A program made the position numbers and the translations under genes. From Mesodorylaimus sp. YZB2_4 (lineage: Eukaryota > Nematoda > Enoplea > Dorylaimida > Dorylaimidae), in the NCBI GenBank assembly GCA_030248295.1, contig JASANH010001344.1, positions 62,001 to 126,000 of the forward strand: a stretch of DNA of 64,000 nt, given 5' to 3'. Positions 38,450-48,238 of this stretch are shown one piece after another. Within the stretch, counting starts at the first letter, position 1. Every line of letters begins with the position of its first letter. The notes under the pieces were generated by a model, which had not been told where the DNA came from, did not search any database, and saw only the letters and a list, made by a program, of their open reading frames with translations.

Positions 38450-39595
38450 ATGCGGTTTTTATTGAAACTGTTTTTGGTCCTAGTTTGTTCACCAGTATTT
38501 GTGTATTTCAGCCTGTTGATCATGGATTCATCGGATATTTTCACCAACATTCACAAGTCATATACGATAAATCGAGCTAGTAGTCAACCAATACTGACAT
38601 TTGACGGGACATTTTGGCGATGGACAGATGAACTCGAAAATTCAAAAACCGAAACCCATTCGACCATATTATACACTTGTGGACATTTAGTACGGTCATT
38701 TTGGGATGGTCGGCTTGGCAGCCAAATGTTCGTTTATGCGTCCTTTTATGGCATGGCGAAAGAACAAGAAATGCGAGGAGCCAACAAGACGGCTTATATT
38801 CGTGTGTCGCACATTCCATCCTCTCTGGATTATATCTTCGAGAATTTGACAATCCCTCAATAAGTTCTCAATGACTCTTTTCTCTCGTCAAACCATCTCA
38901 CAGATCTGCATGAAAAAAAATTCAGTACGTTTGATGACACTGGATTGAAAGACCTGCGCTGCGATGGGAAAAATTATTATGTGAAAGGATTTAGAACGAA
39001 TTACCGCTATTTTTCAAATTTTGTTGATCAGATCAAAGGAGAATTCAAATTCCATCGACATATTCTGGAAAAAGCTCAGAAACTGCTCATTCGCACTTTG
39101 ACTAGCAATGATTTAAATCATGATGATTCGATTTTGGTTGGTGTACATTTAAGGCGAGGCGATTTTTCTTTGCCTGATAAACTAGAATTTGGTCATTGGC
39201 CTGCAAGTAAAGACTATTTAAGAAAATCTATCAGATTTTTCGAAACTGTATTTCAAGATTCTACAAATAATACACGGCAGTCAAATTTAGTTTTCCTCAT
39301 ATTCGGAAATGATGATGACTGGAACAATGACGCCATAAAAACGGTCATTCTGAAACACCCGAATCACACGCAATCGATTTTTATGAACTCGAAAAATTCT
39401 CAGCCCGCCATTGACTTGTGCGCCATGAGTATGTGCGATCACATGATCATTTCGACGGGCACATTCAGCTGGTGGGCTGGGTTTTTTAGTCCAGGACTTG
39501 TCACGTATCAAAAAGAATTTTCGAGGCCCGGATCCTTTGTGTATAAACAATTTAACGCGGAAGAATTTTTTCCTGAATCGTGGATTCCATTGTAA
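38450..39595 (+). CDS. GT11 alpha-1,2-fucosyltransferase-like gene with an internal TAA
   Basis: The frame from ATG 38450 to the stop at 39593-39595 has no intron and spans 382 codons, interrupted once by TAA at 38861-38863 (codon 138). Both sides stay in the same frame and read as one protein. The N-terminus is a short tail plus a signal-anchor helix (about residues 1-24), as in Golgi type II membrane enzymes. Then come GRLGSQMFVYA, the GDP-fucose site VGVHLRRGDF and the C-terminal motif DHMIISTGTFSWWAGFF, all diagnostic for GT11. This family transfers fucose from GDP-fucose to glycans. The TAA may be a real nonsense mutation (recent pseudogene), an allelic variant or a sequence error. It would remove all catalytic motifs. 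Confidence 0.85.
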
Positions 39596-41261
39596 AAATG
39601 TTTTCTTCACTGCAAACAGCAAAATGTCAACTCCGCGAATACTGTAATTTACTCCCTAACTACTTTGAGCAAATACTGCCCGTAACTAGTGGAAATTGAT
39701 AATGAATTCACTGCATTTTCAGACCTCAAGATTCAGTTTGATGCCTGTCTTGATCGATTTTATGATTGGAACATTTGTGATGTATATTCTAATCTGGCTG
39801 GCCATTCACTCGATCTATTTGCTGCATCTTCTCGCTTATTTTTAGCGCCTGCATCCATAAATATTGCTTTGAAAGCGCAGCTCACATGGCTCCGGGTGTA
39901 GGCGGAAAATAATGCCCTTTGCAGTGTTGAATGGTAGCGGTTTGGTGCAGCGTTCGCATGGGTGAGCGACATCACGATAAGGGATGACCCAGGTCAATGA
40001 GCGACAATGAGTATACGACCAATACAGTTATTGTGCTTATAATACCCGTATACACAATAGTCCTTGTACACCTAAACTTATTTAAATTTTGCCATTTTAC
40101 TTGATCAGCCCAGATTACAATCAGAATTATTTATTGTGAACTTAAAAACCCTATAAACTGTAGACACATGTCATGCGACTTTCAGGAGTCTGTCAGGGTC
40201 AGGTTCATCAGTCGGAAAATGCGACTAAACACTCTAAGGAGGTTTTCGTCACTCATAAGAGGTTTTCTTCAAGGATTTAATAATGGACAAATTAGTTTTC
40301 GCCAAAAACATACGAGAAAACGTTTATAACTTTCGCATTCCGTCTCGTGCTCGACCCCCAATTATTCCTGATCAGTGCTGACCTTGCATTTAAACAATTC
40401 TTCACATTTGCCTTGGACTATTGTGTTTTTCGTAACTCGATCAAAAATCTTACGTGCCTGCGCATCATACTCGAATTAATATCTTACTTTAAGTTTTTCT
40501 CAGTGCATTGTCGCTCATCAATGGTGTCGCTCACTCAAGCCACGCTGACCTGGGTCAATGTTATGCACTGGTGCTCCCCATGGTTGAACCTTTGGTGCAT
40601 ATTTTTTGGAGGGCGCGGTCTACAGGTACTACTAACTTTAAGTCAGAGGTGGTTTTAAAATACGGGAAGGTGATGAGGTAAAAGTGATACATGGCTGCAG
40701 TAGATTGTCGTAGTGCCTGCTATCCTTTGTATCGTATCACATACAAAAATTGAAAAAATTTATGAAATGATGCGAAAGATAGTGCATGTGGTTTGATGCG
40801 CTTTCGGAATAGGTGGGTCCAGGCTGACAAACGGTGATCAAAAAAGATCCTGCTTGGCTACTGGCTAGTCATATGTACTCGCGGTTTTAGGGCTGACAAG
40901 TAGACCATAACAACTGAGAACCAAGGGCTTGAGAAGCTTGTTGCTAGAATATGTTCTCAGACGTTCAGAGACTGAGCATTGAGAAAACAGCTTTTGGGAG
41001 CAGGTCCCATTTTCACAGTCCCCTGCGTTTGGGCGAAAATGCGACAAATGTGAAGATTCTCTTGCAGCTATGGTGCACATCGAGATTTAGAACACATTGA
41101 TGTTGTGCGTAGCCTACTCGTGCGCTGGCACTTTCGACAACTTGGGAATTAGCCAGGTTGATTACATAATAATTATTTATCTGAAGCCTGGCGCAGATAT
41201 TCTCCCCATACCCTGAAATAATCGAGGGGACAGCCAGAGCAGAATAAAGCAAGGAGGGAGC

Positions 41262-41720
41262 CGCGTTGGCTCACACGCCGCGTTGGTTGTCAGTTGGTTA
41301 AGGCGTTGGTCCCGCATTGCTTGGGCCAGCAATCCTGACCGGGAGGCCACAAATCTGTTCCGACTGAGGATGGCAGTTTACTAAGCCCGTTCTCAGAGTG
41401 GGAACCGGTCTTCGATGGGCGACTCACCCTGCACCGTAAAATGATGGACGCCGAACGAGTAGAGAATCAGAAAATTGGTTCTCAAACACTGGTCGGGTAG
41501 GTACCTCCCTTCTCGCCCAGCGTCGTCCTGGGACGCTGGTGCTGGCACAGGATGCCCTCGTGTGGAGGTGCTCCTGGTGGACACACAAAGGAAAGAGCTG
41601 GTCACCTCACTCCCTCGCTTATCCTATCATGACTGCTGGCCGGCTATACCCAAAACGGGCTGGAAGTGCCGTGGGGAACTGGGGCGGCGCAGGGCCCAAC
41701 TGTAAACCTCAGCCAGGCAG
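41262..41720 (+). mobile_element. SINE family B copy (plus)
   Basis: Head: GTCAGTTGGTTAAGGCG, GACCGGGAGGCCAC and GTTCCGACTGAGGATGGCAG. Body: ACTCACCCTGC, CGAACGAGTAGAGAATCAG, GGATGCCCTCGTGTGGAGG and CTGCTGGCCGGCTA, shared in part with SINE A. Family C sequence follows without a gap. Confidence 0.75.
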
Positions 41721-41920
41721 GTCGTGGCGAGTGGGAGAGAGTAATCGATACTCTCCCCTGGCTGGGAGACGTCAACCTCTTCGGTTGATATTTCAGCCGA
41801 AGAGATTGACGTCTCCCAGCTCAGATATTACAATCGTATGACTTCCCTAATACGGTCGGAGTGTTTGTTCCGCCGACTTCGATTGGCCACACTCTGCTAC
41901 GCCTGCCTGGCCGGGTTGCA
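41719..41920 (+). repeat. Repeat family C copy with a rearranged centre
   Basis: It has the usual GTGGGAGAGAGTAATCGATA, CTCCCCTGGCTGGGAGACG and GGTTGATATTTCAGCCG. Where other copies continue with a CGCAGGTATAGTCGCAAG block, this one reads back through its own sequence, forming the palindrome at 41761-41820. It later resumes with TACGCCTGCCTGGCC and an A-rich end. Confidence 0.65.
41761..41820. repeat. Near-perfect palindrome, 24-bp arms
   Basis: Arms 41761-41784 and 41797-41820 pair at 23 of 24 positions (left arm starts GCTGGGAGACGTCAA), with a 12-base loop TTGATATTTCAG. Confidence 0.9.
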
Positions 41921-41999
41921 CGACCCACAAAAATAAAAAAACCCAGGCAAGGAGCCCAGGTATAGCACATGCTCGCAATGGTGAACACACGACAGGTAA

Positions 42000-43156
42000 G
42001 GGGCCGTTCAAAAAACGACGTCGTCTGCGAAGCAATTTTTGACCCCTCCCCCTATCGTATTTTGTCGTTTTGCGCCTGACACCCCCTTTTCGACGTCGTA
42101 TAAGGCAATACCCCCCCCCCCAAACTGCAAAGTGGAGTGAAGACAAATTTTTAAAACACCCCGCCGCTGCTCATGACCATATTTCGTACGAGTCCATATG
42201 CTCCCATCCTCATATCGGTATACATTCCAACAATGTTTTTCGGAATGTTCAGAGACATTTAGTAATTTGATTTCAGTAAGAATTTGGCAGATAAAAAAGA
42301 GCTGATGGTTTCACAGCTTGACTCAACGCCTTTAGTTCCCAAAGACTGTCGGGGAATTTTTCAATTCATTGAACTTGTTCAAAATTGACTAAGCAGTATA
42401 ACAGCAAAACGAATAACACTTTATGATAGAGCACATTTTTCTTTATCGAACTTTGACCTTTCTGCTTTAAAAATTTTTTTGGCTGCAGCCTGTTTTTGTC
42501 TATAACTGGCCAGCAGTCAAACCTTCTAAGCATAGCTGTGCGGGGACCGGCACACACAGCAGCATCCCTCTGCGTGTCCCCAGTGGGAGCGCCTCCACGC
42601 GATGGCAACCTGGACTGGACACCGACTTCCTCGGACGATGGCGAGCTTGCAACCCGTGTTCAGCAGCTGCGACTGTCTCCTCATTTGGCTTTCGTCTCTC
42701 CACTCGGAGCACCTCTATATTACTGGGTGAGTCACCCACAGCCCGGCGTGGCGTGAAAGGTCAGCGAGGGTTCATGGTTCGCAAACCGACCTCCATCAGC
42801 GGGCATTGAACCCAGGGTAAGTCTAGCCGCGCTACTGACTAAATATGGGGAGACAAATGCTGAAACCGCGCCGCACGAACGCGGCCGCTTCCTATAACAA
42901 ACTGAGTCTGGCCAATCCACATTATTATAACCAAAACAAGCATGAATAGGTGACCCAAAAGTGGCGGAACTGAGCTCATCTGACCGTAATTAGGCTCTAG
43001 CAGGAGAGTTCGAAAGGAAGAAAAATGCTGCAATACCTAGTGCAGAAACGAAGTCGTTTTCCTTTTGACCGCCCCCCCCCATTGTCGTTTTTTCTCGTTT
43101 TAGTGCTGAACCCCTCCCCCTCCTGGCGTACGACGTCGTATTTGAACGGCCCTATG
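42000..43156. mobile_element. Inverted-repeat DNA element with a nested SINE
   Basis: The left end GGGGCCGTTCA followed by ACGACGTCGT (42000-42025) is mirrored at the right end by ACGACGTCGT then TGAACGGCCC (about 43131-43153). Subterminal sequence is C-rich with GTCGTTTT motifs on both sides. SINE A occupies 42484-42893 within it. No transposase is visible. Target duplication is unclear, possibly TA. Confidence 0.7.
42484..42893 (-). mobile_element. SINE family A copy (minus), nested
   Basis: The minus strand begins with GCGGCCGCGTTCGTGCGG, then a decayed A box and B box region (GGGTTCAATGCCC), followed by GGTCGGTTTGCGAACC, ACCCTCGCTGACC, GAGTGGAGAGACGAAAGCC and the TCCGAGGAAGTCGGTGTCC block. 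The 3' end near 42484 matches AAGGTTTGACTGCTGGCC. Confidence 0.8.
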
Positions 43157-43580
43157 GTTGGAGGCAATACAGCTAAGAAAAACTGTTTTTTCAGCTCCTG
43201 TAAGGCATGGTTCGAAGTTGCAGATCTGTCGTGTGCTTATAAGTTCTGTCGTCTGTCGAATTCCCCACTGATTTTCAGAGCTGCGTGAGCATTGCTTTTT
43301 TAAATGTCTCTGGCAAAGAAGGAAGCTTTCAAGACTCCATAACTTCCAAGAACGTTATAGTACTTCCAACATGTAGATATGATGAAATTTTCTACGCAAT
43401 TTCTGTGTAAGGACTCATATCTAAATAAGTTCATATTAACATTCTCAGCAACTCTGATGAATATGTGGGACTGGCAGCAGACCGAGAAGAACTCTATACA
43501 ATAACTGTACATGTTCAATATGTGCCCTCCCAATTATCCCCCCACCACCTTAGGGGTACTGCGCTCGAATGTCCGATCTG

Positions 43581-44729
43581 TCACGAAGCAACACCATTTG
43601 GAGCACCAACAGCTACAGCCGGAATCGTGGCGACTTGAGCCAGGGCGGAGTCGATTACTGGATCAATCGAAATACGCCCAAGTTTCTTTAATTTTACTAC
43701 TAATACCTGAAAATCGTTTTTGGCGGCAGTTTGAATTCTCTGATCGAAAATCACATAAATGAATGGATTAGCTGCGACATTCACCAAACTTAGTATATTG
43801 ATCGCGAAATGAGATACGAGTTTGTCGAAATCAGTGCGAGCCAAGGGTTCGAGCCAGATGGACAGAAGGTACACGATGACGATGCCAGTGATGACTGAGA
43901 ATTGTAGCAGAATACGCAGTTCCCGCTTCGAGGTTTGGCCCACCATGGACACATCGCCCACAGTCTGTCTCCGTCTGGCAATGATGGCTGCCCAGGTGAT
44001 GGCGTAGAGCAGGGTGGCCAGGACTGGCAGTGCGCTGATCACCGCCTCGTTGACGGCATGGACGATGGGCGCGTGGAGTGTGCCGTGGGTGGCCTCCCAG
44101 TCCAAGGTCGCTGACGAGTAGTGCCACTGGCAGTCGGTCAGGATGTTGGCCAGGAGGAGAGCCAGGGAGCAAGTGTAGAGGAGGGCCAGCAGGGCCAGCG
44201 TTCTGGGCAGGGGCACGCACGAGGGGAGGCACGAGCACAGTTTGTACGTGCTCGATGTGATGTGCGACCATCGATTAACGGCGATGCAGAAGATATTGGC
44301 GCTCTGGGTCAGACTGGCGTACATGTGGACATGGCCGACGACCGTGCCGCCCATGCGCCCGTAGATAGCACGGTCGAGGAGGATGCAGGGGACGCAGTAG
44401 AAGAGGGTGCTGGCCAGGATGGTCGCGTCAGAGAGACCGGTCGAGACGATGTTCAGATAGAAGGCGTTTTTGAATTGCTTGAAATGGACGACCACGACGA
44501 GCCACACGAAGATGTAGAACGTGAGGGAGACCAGGCAGAGGACACAGAGGATCAGGGCCAGCGTGATCTTCTGCGTCGAGTAATCTGGGGTGGTCGAATT
44601 GGTCGGCGTAGAATCAATGAGTGAGGTGTTGGGCGTGAGAGGAGACATGGTGGTAAGGAAGGTGCTAGTCGTAGCTACGCTTGTGTCATCAACTTCGAGA
44701 AAGGGGTTGGGAGTGAGAAGACTGGACAT
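43581..44729 (-). CDS. Rhodopsin-like seven-helix receptor, copy A
   Basis: An intronless coding exon of 382 aa. I take ATG 44729 as start; the open frame runs further upstream, but there lies a splice acceptor (TTTTTCAG before VSKEWTEEEN), so that part is probably 5' UTR. The N-terminus is Ser/Thr-rich with possible Asn glycosylation sites. Seven hydrophobic segments follow. TM3 ends in AVNRW in place of the usual DRY, and TM7 has NPFIYVIFD, the NPxxY motif. Ligand and G protein cannot be told. It is almost identical to copy B in the helical core, but the C-terminus (after NDFQ) and the N-terminus differ. Nematode chemoreceptor-type families are an alternative assignment. Confidence 0.85.
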   Translation of the reverse strand: MSSLLTPNPFLEVDDTSVATTSTFLTTMSPLTPNTSLIDSTPTNSTTPDYSTQKITLALILCVLCLVSLTFYIFVWLVVVVHFKQFKNAFYLNIVSTGLSDATILASTLFYCVPCILLDRAIYGRMGGTVVGHVHMYASLTQSANIFCIAVNRWSHITSSTYKLCSCLPSCVPLPRTLALLALLYTCSLALLLANILTDCQWHYSSATLDWEATHGTLHAPIVHAVNEAVISALPVLATLLYAITWAAIIARRRQTVGDVSMVGQTSKRELRILLQFSVITGIVIVYLLSIWLEPLARTDFDKLVSHFAINILSLVNVAANPFIYVIFDQRIQTAAKNDFQVLVVKLKKLGRISIDPVIDSALAQVATIPAVAVGAPNGVAS

Positions 44730-45117
44730 GGTTTCGATTATTTGTGTGAACTCGAGCAAATACTCAATAACAGTCGATGGCCCCTTTCTTCCTTGCAAAC
44801 AATTTTCTTCTTCGGTCCACTCTTTTGAGACCTGAAAAATCAAGCACTTTTTTGAGATGAATGAGAAAGGCTGTACAGCAATTCAGTCTCATCATATCAG
44901 AACTAATTTCGCAAATTCGGATTTTCGCAAATTCGGATTTTCTGAATTGTTGTTTCGAAACTCCAAAAAACATGACAGCCATTTTGAAACATATTTGGAA
45001 ATATGTAACTTCAGGCCTCACAGTGGTTATCGCAAGGCAGACGCTTCCCCTATCGCGACTATAATCGTAAACAGGCTAGTATGGAGCCATCGGACTTGTG
45101 CTGACCATTGGACAAAT

Positions 45118-45175
45118 CATTAGTAGGTACATTAGACTAGTAATCATGGGTTCGGGTTCGATTCCCGCTGAAGCC
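45118..45175 (+). pseudogene. tRNA-Thr-like relic
   Basis: A D-loop-like TAGTAGGTA, an anticodon loop CTAGTAA (anticodon AGT, Thr), a well-paired T arm CGGGTTCGATTCCCG and an acceptor 3' half TGAAGCC follow in order. The anticodon stem is badly mismatched and no GGCTTCA 5' half is found, so this is not a working tRNA. It may be a decayed gene or a SINE head. Confidence 0.45.
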
Positions 45176-45429
45176 TCACGTTTTTCACTGTTTCTAGTTC
45201 TTTTAGATACTGTGTCACAGCCGTTACAGCATGTTTGAACACGGGCGTCCAGGATCTCAAAGGGCCCTTCCTCTTGTAAAACACTGCTTTTTTCGCACGA
45301 ACAGGTAAAATTGAGAGCAGCTACCGCACGCGTCCCTCTCGTGTGGGAAAGTGAAGAGTGCCAGGTGAGACATCTTCAAGCGGCTAAGTACAGTGCATTA
45401 GAGGAGTGAGGTCAGAAGAGATTGTTCAG

Positions 45430-46090
45430 GTTGCACCAGGCAGTTCTCTCCGATATTGTCGCACGCGGGTCGTGTGCCCATCCCTTGCTCTGACGTTCGG
45501 GAAGTGGAAGGCGATGACGCACTATCAAGCGCCTGCTCGATAGCTCGGTTCAAACTCATAATAAGTAGGAGCTATGCCTAAGTAACCCGCCAAGACGACA
45601 ATAGAAATCGTTCGGGAACTTTGATTTCTTAGCGCATGAGAGTTGTGGGTCGAGGGCTGTATTGTCCAGAAACAATGAAGGAAGACGTGTCAGTGGCGGA
45701 TGTTTTTTGGTTGCTAGGCTTCAGTGTAAGAAAGGAGATGGATGGAAGCACATATTACAGTGTTCTGCTGACTCGGCTGACGCGAGGAACCTCATCGTCA
45801 ACTGCCAGAAGCCAGGACAGATTAAATGGCAGGCAGCTGTCCAGATGTTGCTGGATGAAACTGGCACCATGCTCATCAACTTACAAGTGTCCGTGTTGTA
45901 AAGGAGCGGCAATTTGTGGATGAGGGATCCCGTAAGGAGAATTACCAATTATTGTCAAAGGCGAGGCAGGGTTTTTCTTGGCCGAGCAAAATGCACACGC
46001 AAGCACCTTTCTCTCTCCCGACGAAATGTTTTCGAAGCACGACTTCGAGCCGAGGAAAGAGGGACACTGTCACAAAGATATCTCAGTCCA
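45430..46090 (+). repeat. Dispersed repeat family F, copy 2
   Basis: Matches 36150-36880. A frame of about 79 codons is open here (NCQKPGQIKWQAAVQ) but disrupted in the other copy. No transposase or reverse transcriptase motif was seen. Confidence 0.6.
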
Positions 46091-46950
46091 TAGTAGCTGT
46101 AATTTTGCATAATAAACTTACCGTACATAGATCAGGTACACCCTCTTCCCTAAGAACATCGACTTAGGTTTTCTGGGAAGAAACTAAATTGACTAGTACG
46201 ACCAGCTCATTTTCCTGTAGCTTCCATACATGGCATAAAGGAGGTTATGGCTGGTACTCTTGAGTCCTAGTGCAGGTCGGAGAATGTGTTCGGCACAAGC
46301 TGTAAGATGTCGGACAAAACGCGACTTGTTTTTTTTATGCAAATACAAAACGGGGGCTGGATTCTTAGTTGCACATACGTGCATCGCAGAAAATGCAATT
46401 GAAATGGAAAAGCGAACTGACTATGAGTGAGCATTCATAGGGTACAGTGTTTTCATCAGCGATAACTTTAGTTTGGTTCTAGTAAATAATTCCCTAAAAT
46501 TTGTTTGAGGTCATTTTGGTGCCATTGAGCATTTGTGACTGGCAGGGTCCTGTGTGGTGAGTGCGTCAAAATGCCATAAAATTTGGGTATCAAATTTAGG
46601 CTGTCTCGGCTTTTGTCGTGAGTCGAAATTTTTAGACGCTTGAAAGCCATCTGCTTATTGGTAGATAATGGCGGAAAACAGAACAACGGTAAGCAATGCG
46701 GCACTGAAGCCTCTGATTTGCAATTTTTCAAATTCAAGACTCGAAATTTACTAAAATCAGTAATAGTGATTATGAACTATGAGAAACTCGGCGAAAAGAA
46801 CAGTCGTCAATATTGTAAGTACACAGAGCCTTCACTGTGCTATGCCTTCACTAAACATTGTCCACATTGGCACGTCGTATGGAATAAAACCGTCAATGCT
46901 CGACTATATACTTTCTCAATCAAGCCACCGCCAGAACAAGCCCTCCTAGA

Positions 46951-47040
46951 CTTCTGCATCGCCGTCAATCGATGGTCGTACATCACGTCGAGCACGTACC
47001 AACTGTGCTCGTGCCTCCCCTCGCGCGTGCCTTCCCCCAG
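46951..47040 (+). pseudogene. Inverted GPCR fragment
   Basis: About 90 bases on the plus strand match the coding strand of GPCR copy B from FCIAVNRWSYITSSTY to LCSCLPS, so the fragment is inverted relative to the gene it adjoins. It has Tyr where copy A has His, so it derives from a B-like sequence. Confidence 0.8.
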
Positions 47041-47089
47041 AATTTCGCGCCCGATGTTGTAGGACTGCCAAGCTGAAATGTGTGATCTG

Positions 47090-48238
47090 TTACGAAGCAA
47101 CACCATTTGGAGCACCAGCAGGTACGCCCGGAAATATGGCGACTTGAGCCAAGGCAGTATCGATTTTTGGATTAATCGAGTCATTTCCTAGTATCCTAAA
47201 TTTTTCAACTAATGACTGAAAATCGTTTTTGGCGGCAGTTTGAATTTTCTGATCGAAAATCACATAAATGAATGGATTAGCTGCCGCATTCACCAAACTT
47301 AGTATATTGATCGCGATATGAGATACGAGTTTGTCGAAATCAGTGCGAGCCAAGGGTTCGAGCCAGATGGACAGAAGGTACACGATGACGATGCCAGTGA
47401 TGACTGAGAATTGTAGGAGAATACGCAGTTCCCGTTTCGAGGTTTGGCCCACCATGGACACATCCCCCACCGTCTGTCTCCGTCTGGCAATGATGGCTGC
47501 CCAGGTGATGGCGTAGAGCAGGGTGGCCAGGACTGGCAGTGCGCTGATCACCGCCTCGTTGACGGCCTGGACGATGGGGGCCTGGAGTGTGCCGTGGGTG
47601 GCCTCCCAGTCCAAGGTCGCTGACGAGTAGTGCCACTGGCAGTCGGTCAGGATGTTGGCCAGGAGGAGAGCCAGGGAGCAAGTGTAGAGGAGGGCCAGCA
47701 GGGCCAGCGTTCTGGGCAGGGGCACGCACGAGGGGAGGCACGAGCACAGTTTGTACGTGCTCGATGTGATGTACGACCATCGATTGACGGCGATGCAGAA
47801 GATGTTGGCGCTCTGGGTCAGACTGGCGTACATGTGGACATGGCCGACGACCGTGCCGCCCATGCGCCCGTAGATAGCACGGTCGAGGAGAATGCAGGGG
47901 ACGCAGTAGAAGAGGGTGCTGGCCAGGATGGTCGCGTCAGAGAGACCGGTCGAGACGATGTTCAGATAGAAGGCGTTTTTGAATTGCTTGAAATGGACGA
48001 CCACGACGAGCCACACGAAGATGTAGAACGTGAGGGAGACCAGGCAGAGGACACAGAGGATCAGGGCCAGCGTGATCTTCTGGGCCGAGTAATATGTGGT
48101 GGTCGAATTGGCTGGCGAAGAATCACTGAGTGAGGTGTTGGGTGTTAGAGAAGACGTGGTGGTAAGGAAGGAGCTAGTCGCAGCCATGAGCGCGGAGTCG
48201 TTGTCAATAAACTGGGTGGGTGAAATAAAAGAGGGCAT
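47090..48238 (-). CDS. Rhodopsin-like seven-helix receptor, copy B
   Basis: Single coding exon, ATG 48238, 382 aa, the same length as copy A. TM1 to TM7 are nearly identical to copy A, including synonymous positions; AVNRW replaces DRY and NPFIYVIFD is kept. Differences cluster at the N-terminus (MPSFISPTQFIDND here, MSSLLTPNPFLEVDD in copy A) and the C-terminus (SLVEKFRILGNDSINPK here). Both end in GAPNGVAS. The receptor probably sits in the plasma membrane; the ligand is unknown. Spacing between the copies is about 3.5 kb. Confidence 0.85.
   Translation of the reverse strand: MPSFISPTQFIDNDSALMAATSSFLTTTSSLTPNTSLSDSSPANSTTTYYSAQKITLALILCVLCLVSLTFYIFVWLVVVVHFKQFKNAFYLNIVSTGLSDATILASTLFYCVPCILLDRAIYGRMGGTVVGHVHMYASLTQSANIFCIAVNRWSYITSSTYKLCSCLPSCVPLPRTLALLALLYTCSLALLLANILTDCQWHYSSATLDWEATHGTLQAPIVQAVNEAVISALPVLATLLYAITWAAIIARRRQTVGDVSMVGQTSKRELRILLQFSVITGIVIVYLLSIWLEPLARTDFDKLVSHIAINILSLVNAAANPFIYVIFDQKIQTAAKNDFQSLVEKFRILGNDSINPKIDTALAQVAIFPGVPAGAPNGVAS

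Larger units (their letters stand above)
39596..43580. other. Region between the fucosyltransferase and GPCR copy A
   Basis: No gene seen. It holds a SINE B with family C sequence (41262-41920) and an inverted-repeat element with a nested SINE A (42000-43156). The stretch 39700-41250 is A/T-rich and shows only weak inverted similarity (around 39950-40000 and 40505-40560, sharing CATTGTCGCTCAT and TGACCTGGGTC). Confidence 0.5.
44730..47089. other. Region between the GPCR copies
   Basis: Contains the likely 5' exon and acceptor of copy A (to about 44845), a tandem TTCGCAAATTCGGATT pair (44908-44940), a tRNA-Thr-like relic (45118-45175), repeat F (45430-46090) and the inverted GPCR fragment (46951-47040). 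No other gene is recognisable. Confidence 0.5.

Noticed and set aside
44121-44624. Plus-strand frame of 167 codons over GPCR copy A
   Set aside because: Antisense shadow of the receptor; the same shadow is found over copy B at 47630-48133.
44730-44843. N-terminal extension of GPCR copy A from an upstream ATG
   Set aside because: The stretch contains a TTTTTCAG acceptor, and copy B begins at a position equal to the internal ATG; I treat it as 5' UTR or an upstream exon.
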